Shown here piece by piece: positions 62,336-64,000 of a stretch of DNA of 64,000 nt. The DNA is from Whalleya microplaca (taxonomy: Eukaryota; Ascomycota; Sordariomycetes; Xylariales; Xylariaceae), in NCBI GenBank assembly GCA_022497155.1, contig MU385739.1:310001-374000 (forward strand), given 5' to 3'. The stretch's first letter is position 1. Every line of letters starts with the position of its first letter. Below the pieces are notes generated by a model. It was not told where the DNA came from, made no database searches, and saw nothing but the letters and a program-made list of their open reading frames with translations. A program made the position numbers and the translations under genes.

Positions 62336-63617
62336 ATGTCCGTTTCTCAGGACGTTATCTCGCCGAATGGCAACGAGATCCTCTCTGCAATGGATCAGCT
62401 AAAGCTAGACGAAAACGAGCCCCGCCTGGGGCCGGACGGCGAACCTACCCCTAAGACGGACGAAGAATACGCCGTCGCTCAGCTCACCCTACGCGCCATT
62501 GTCTCTTCCAAGGAAGCTGGAGTCATTATTGGCAAAGGAGGCAAGAATGTCGCTGACTTGCGAGACGAAACCGGAGTCAAGGCTGGCGTGAGCAAGGTTG
62601 TGCAAGGTGTGCACGACCGCGTCCTGACGATTTCCGGCGGCTGCGATCCTATCTCTAGAGCATACTCTATTGTAGCACGCGCGCTATTGGAGGGCGCCCC
62701 TGCGATGGGCATGGGAGGCGTTATTCAGAACAATGGCACGCATCGTATGGTTCCCTCGTTCCGTGGCACCTTGTCGCGCAATGCTAACGTGCCTTTTGCC
62801 TTTTTAGCGATCAAACTCCTCATCTCTCACAACCAGATGGGCACAATAATTGGCAGACAGGGCTTGAAAATCAAGCATATCCAAGACGTGTCAGGCGTGC
62901 GCATGGTCGCGCAGAAGGAAATGCTACCGCAATCAACTGAGAGAATTGTTGAAGTCCAGGGGACCCCGGAGGGCATTCAGCGAGCTATCTGGGAAATATG
63001 TAAGTGCCTGGTAGATGACTGGCAGCGTGGCGCTGGTACTGTTCTCTACAACCCCGTCGTCCGGACCCAGCCTGGCACTACCGGCTCTCTTGGAGGCGGA
63101 AGTACTGGCACTAGCGGGGCCCCTTACGGCGCAACCAGCCGAGGAGAGTATGGTGGTTCTCGTGTCATGCGGACAGGGAATGGTGCCGATTTCAGCAATG
63201 GTAGTACGCGCCCATATAACCGCCGATCAGACTCCGACGCAGCTACCCGCGGACCGCCCACGCACGATGAGAATGGCGAAGAGATCCAGACGCAGAACAT
63301 CAGCATTCCTGCAGATATGGTTGGTTGTATCATTGGCCGTGGCGGAACCAAGATAAGCGAGATCCGCAAAACTTCAGGCGCTCGCATCTCTATCGCAAAA
63401 GTAAGTCTGAAACGCAGCTCTATCTTGCCAACTTCAGTTGGTCTTGTTTTCTTGTGGCGACTCGCTGACAAGAACATAGGCACCGCATGATGAAACTGGC
63501 GAGAGAATGTTCACAATTATGGGGACATCTAAAGCTAACGAGTCTGCACTTCTCCTTCTCTATGAGAACCTCGAGGCGGAAAAGATGCGCCGCAGCCAGG
63601 CACAACCGACCGAGTAG
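62336..63617 (+). CDS. PBP2: Three-KH-domain RNA-binding protein (PBP2/HEK2, S. pombe Rnc1 type)
   Basis: Three exons, 62336-62744, 62808-63400 and 63480-63617 (1140 nt, 379 aa). Three KH domains of the poly(C)-binding type are visible with their GxxG loops: IIGKGGKNV (about 62), TIIGRQGLKI (about 156) and IIGRGGTKI (about 321), completed by APHDETGERMF after intron 2. A Gly/Ser/Thr/Arg-rich linker separates KH2 and KH3. Family members bind pyrimidine-rich mRNA and control stability, localisation and MAPK-phosphatase messages. Intron 1 (62745-62807, 63 bp, donor GTATGG, acceptor CTTTTTAG) is a multiple of three and free of stops, so unspliced RNA would read through. Removal yields GTHPIKLLISHNQMG, which matches the family, so splicing is taken as real. 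Confidence 0.93.
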
Positions 63618-64000
63618 TCGCTGCACGATCATGATGGAGAAGCTAGGGAATCATACATCTGTCCGGAGTATTTCTAATGTTGGGTCTGATTTGGTGACAT
63701 ACCCTGCGTTTAGGGGGAATTTCAGATCTGACTTGCCGCAAGGCGACCTCCCTGGGTTTGGGCGGTATCTACGAGATGACATGACGACGACGATTTCTTT
63801 AAAAAGGCAAATCTCATTATTGCCTTGCCACAATTCCTTTTTTCTTAATTTTCCTCCGCAAGGCCGGCATATCACGGATGGGCCGACACATATGTGTACA
63901 CAGCACATGACACCAGCAGTCATTCGATATGTTACCTCCGATATGACTGAGATCTGCGCGAGACCTTTCCGCGCGTGGATTTATTTGACACATCCGTCAC
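63618..64000. other. Downstream flank of the KH gene to window end
   Basis: Nothing convincing. The 91-codon minus frame at 63651-63923 has no recognised domain and probably lies in the KH 3' UTR. A gene beyond the window edge cannot be judged. Confidence 0.4.

Overview
This window comes from the nuclear genome of a filamentous ascomycete (Pezizomycotina, probably Sordariomycetes). Genes carry many short introns (about 50-100 bp) with GTAAGT-like donors and CTAAC/CTNAC branch sites. The conserved proteins are fungal in type (STE23, UBP12, high-affinity PDE2, PAS kinase, a bZIP/DUF3425 factor), and intergenic DNA is rich in CCTAGGTA/GTATGTA simple motifs and CT-rich leaders. The species is not identified. 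Nothing suggests a plasmid, virus, operon or CRISPR array. | Layout. 0-4 kb: a seven-exon nuclear dynamin-like GTPase (SLIP-GC-like, minus). 4.7-4.9 kb: a small terminal-inverted-repeat element (MITE). 5-9.6 kb is a compact housekeeping block: CFIm25/NUDT21 (plus), a YjbQ-family protein (minus), complex I NDUFS6 (minus) and a zinc-knuckle protein (plus, head-to-head with NDUFS6). 9.6-14.6 kb is gene-poor with coding-like debris. 14.6-17.9 kb: insulysin STE23 (plus). 20.1-25.6 kb: ubiquitin hydrolase UBP12 (plus). 27.6-30.1 kb: a secreted tripeptidyl-aminopeptidase-like hydrolase (minus). 30.1-37.9 kb: gene-poor, with homopolymers and microsatellites. 37.9-40.7 kb: cAMP phosphodiesterase PDE2/PdeH (plus). 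43.6-47.6 kb: PAS-domain kinase (plus). 49.8-52.3 kb: TBC1D5-like Rab GAP (minus). 53.4-54.5 kb: a small bZIP-DUF3425 factor spread over four exons (minus). 56.1-58.1 kb: a protein with acidic WGDFE/FGEFE motifs (plus). 58.1-61 kb: decayed coding-like sequence. 62.3-63.6 kb: a three-KH RNA-binding protein (plus). | The genes do not form a biosynthetic cluster. Several concern nutrient and stress signalling (PDE2, PAS kinase, UBP12, KH protein) or membrane traffic (TBC GAP, acidic-Phe motif protein), but no shared pathway can be claimed from position alone. Exon models were built by hand from splice signals. For every multi-exon gene the summed exon length is a multiple of three and the reading frame stays open. 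| No clearly new biological system was found. The best leads are an in-frame proline-rich open frame after the UBP12 stop codon, frame-neutral introns in the KH gene and in UBP12, a GC-AG intron in STE23, the MITE, a short interstitial telomere repeat, and unrecognised coding-like remnants in the gene-poor tracts.
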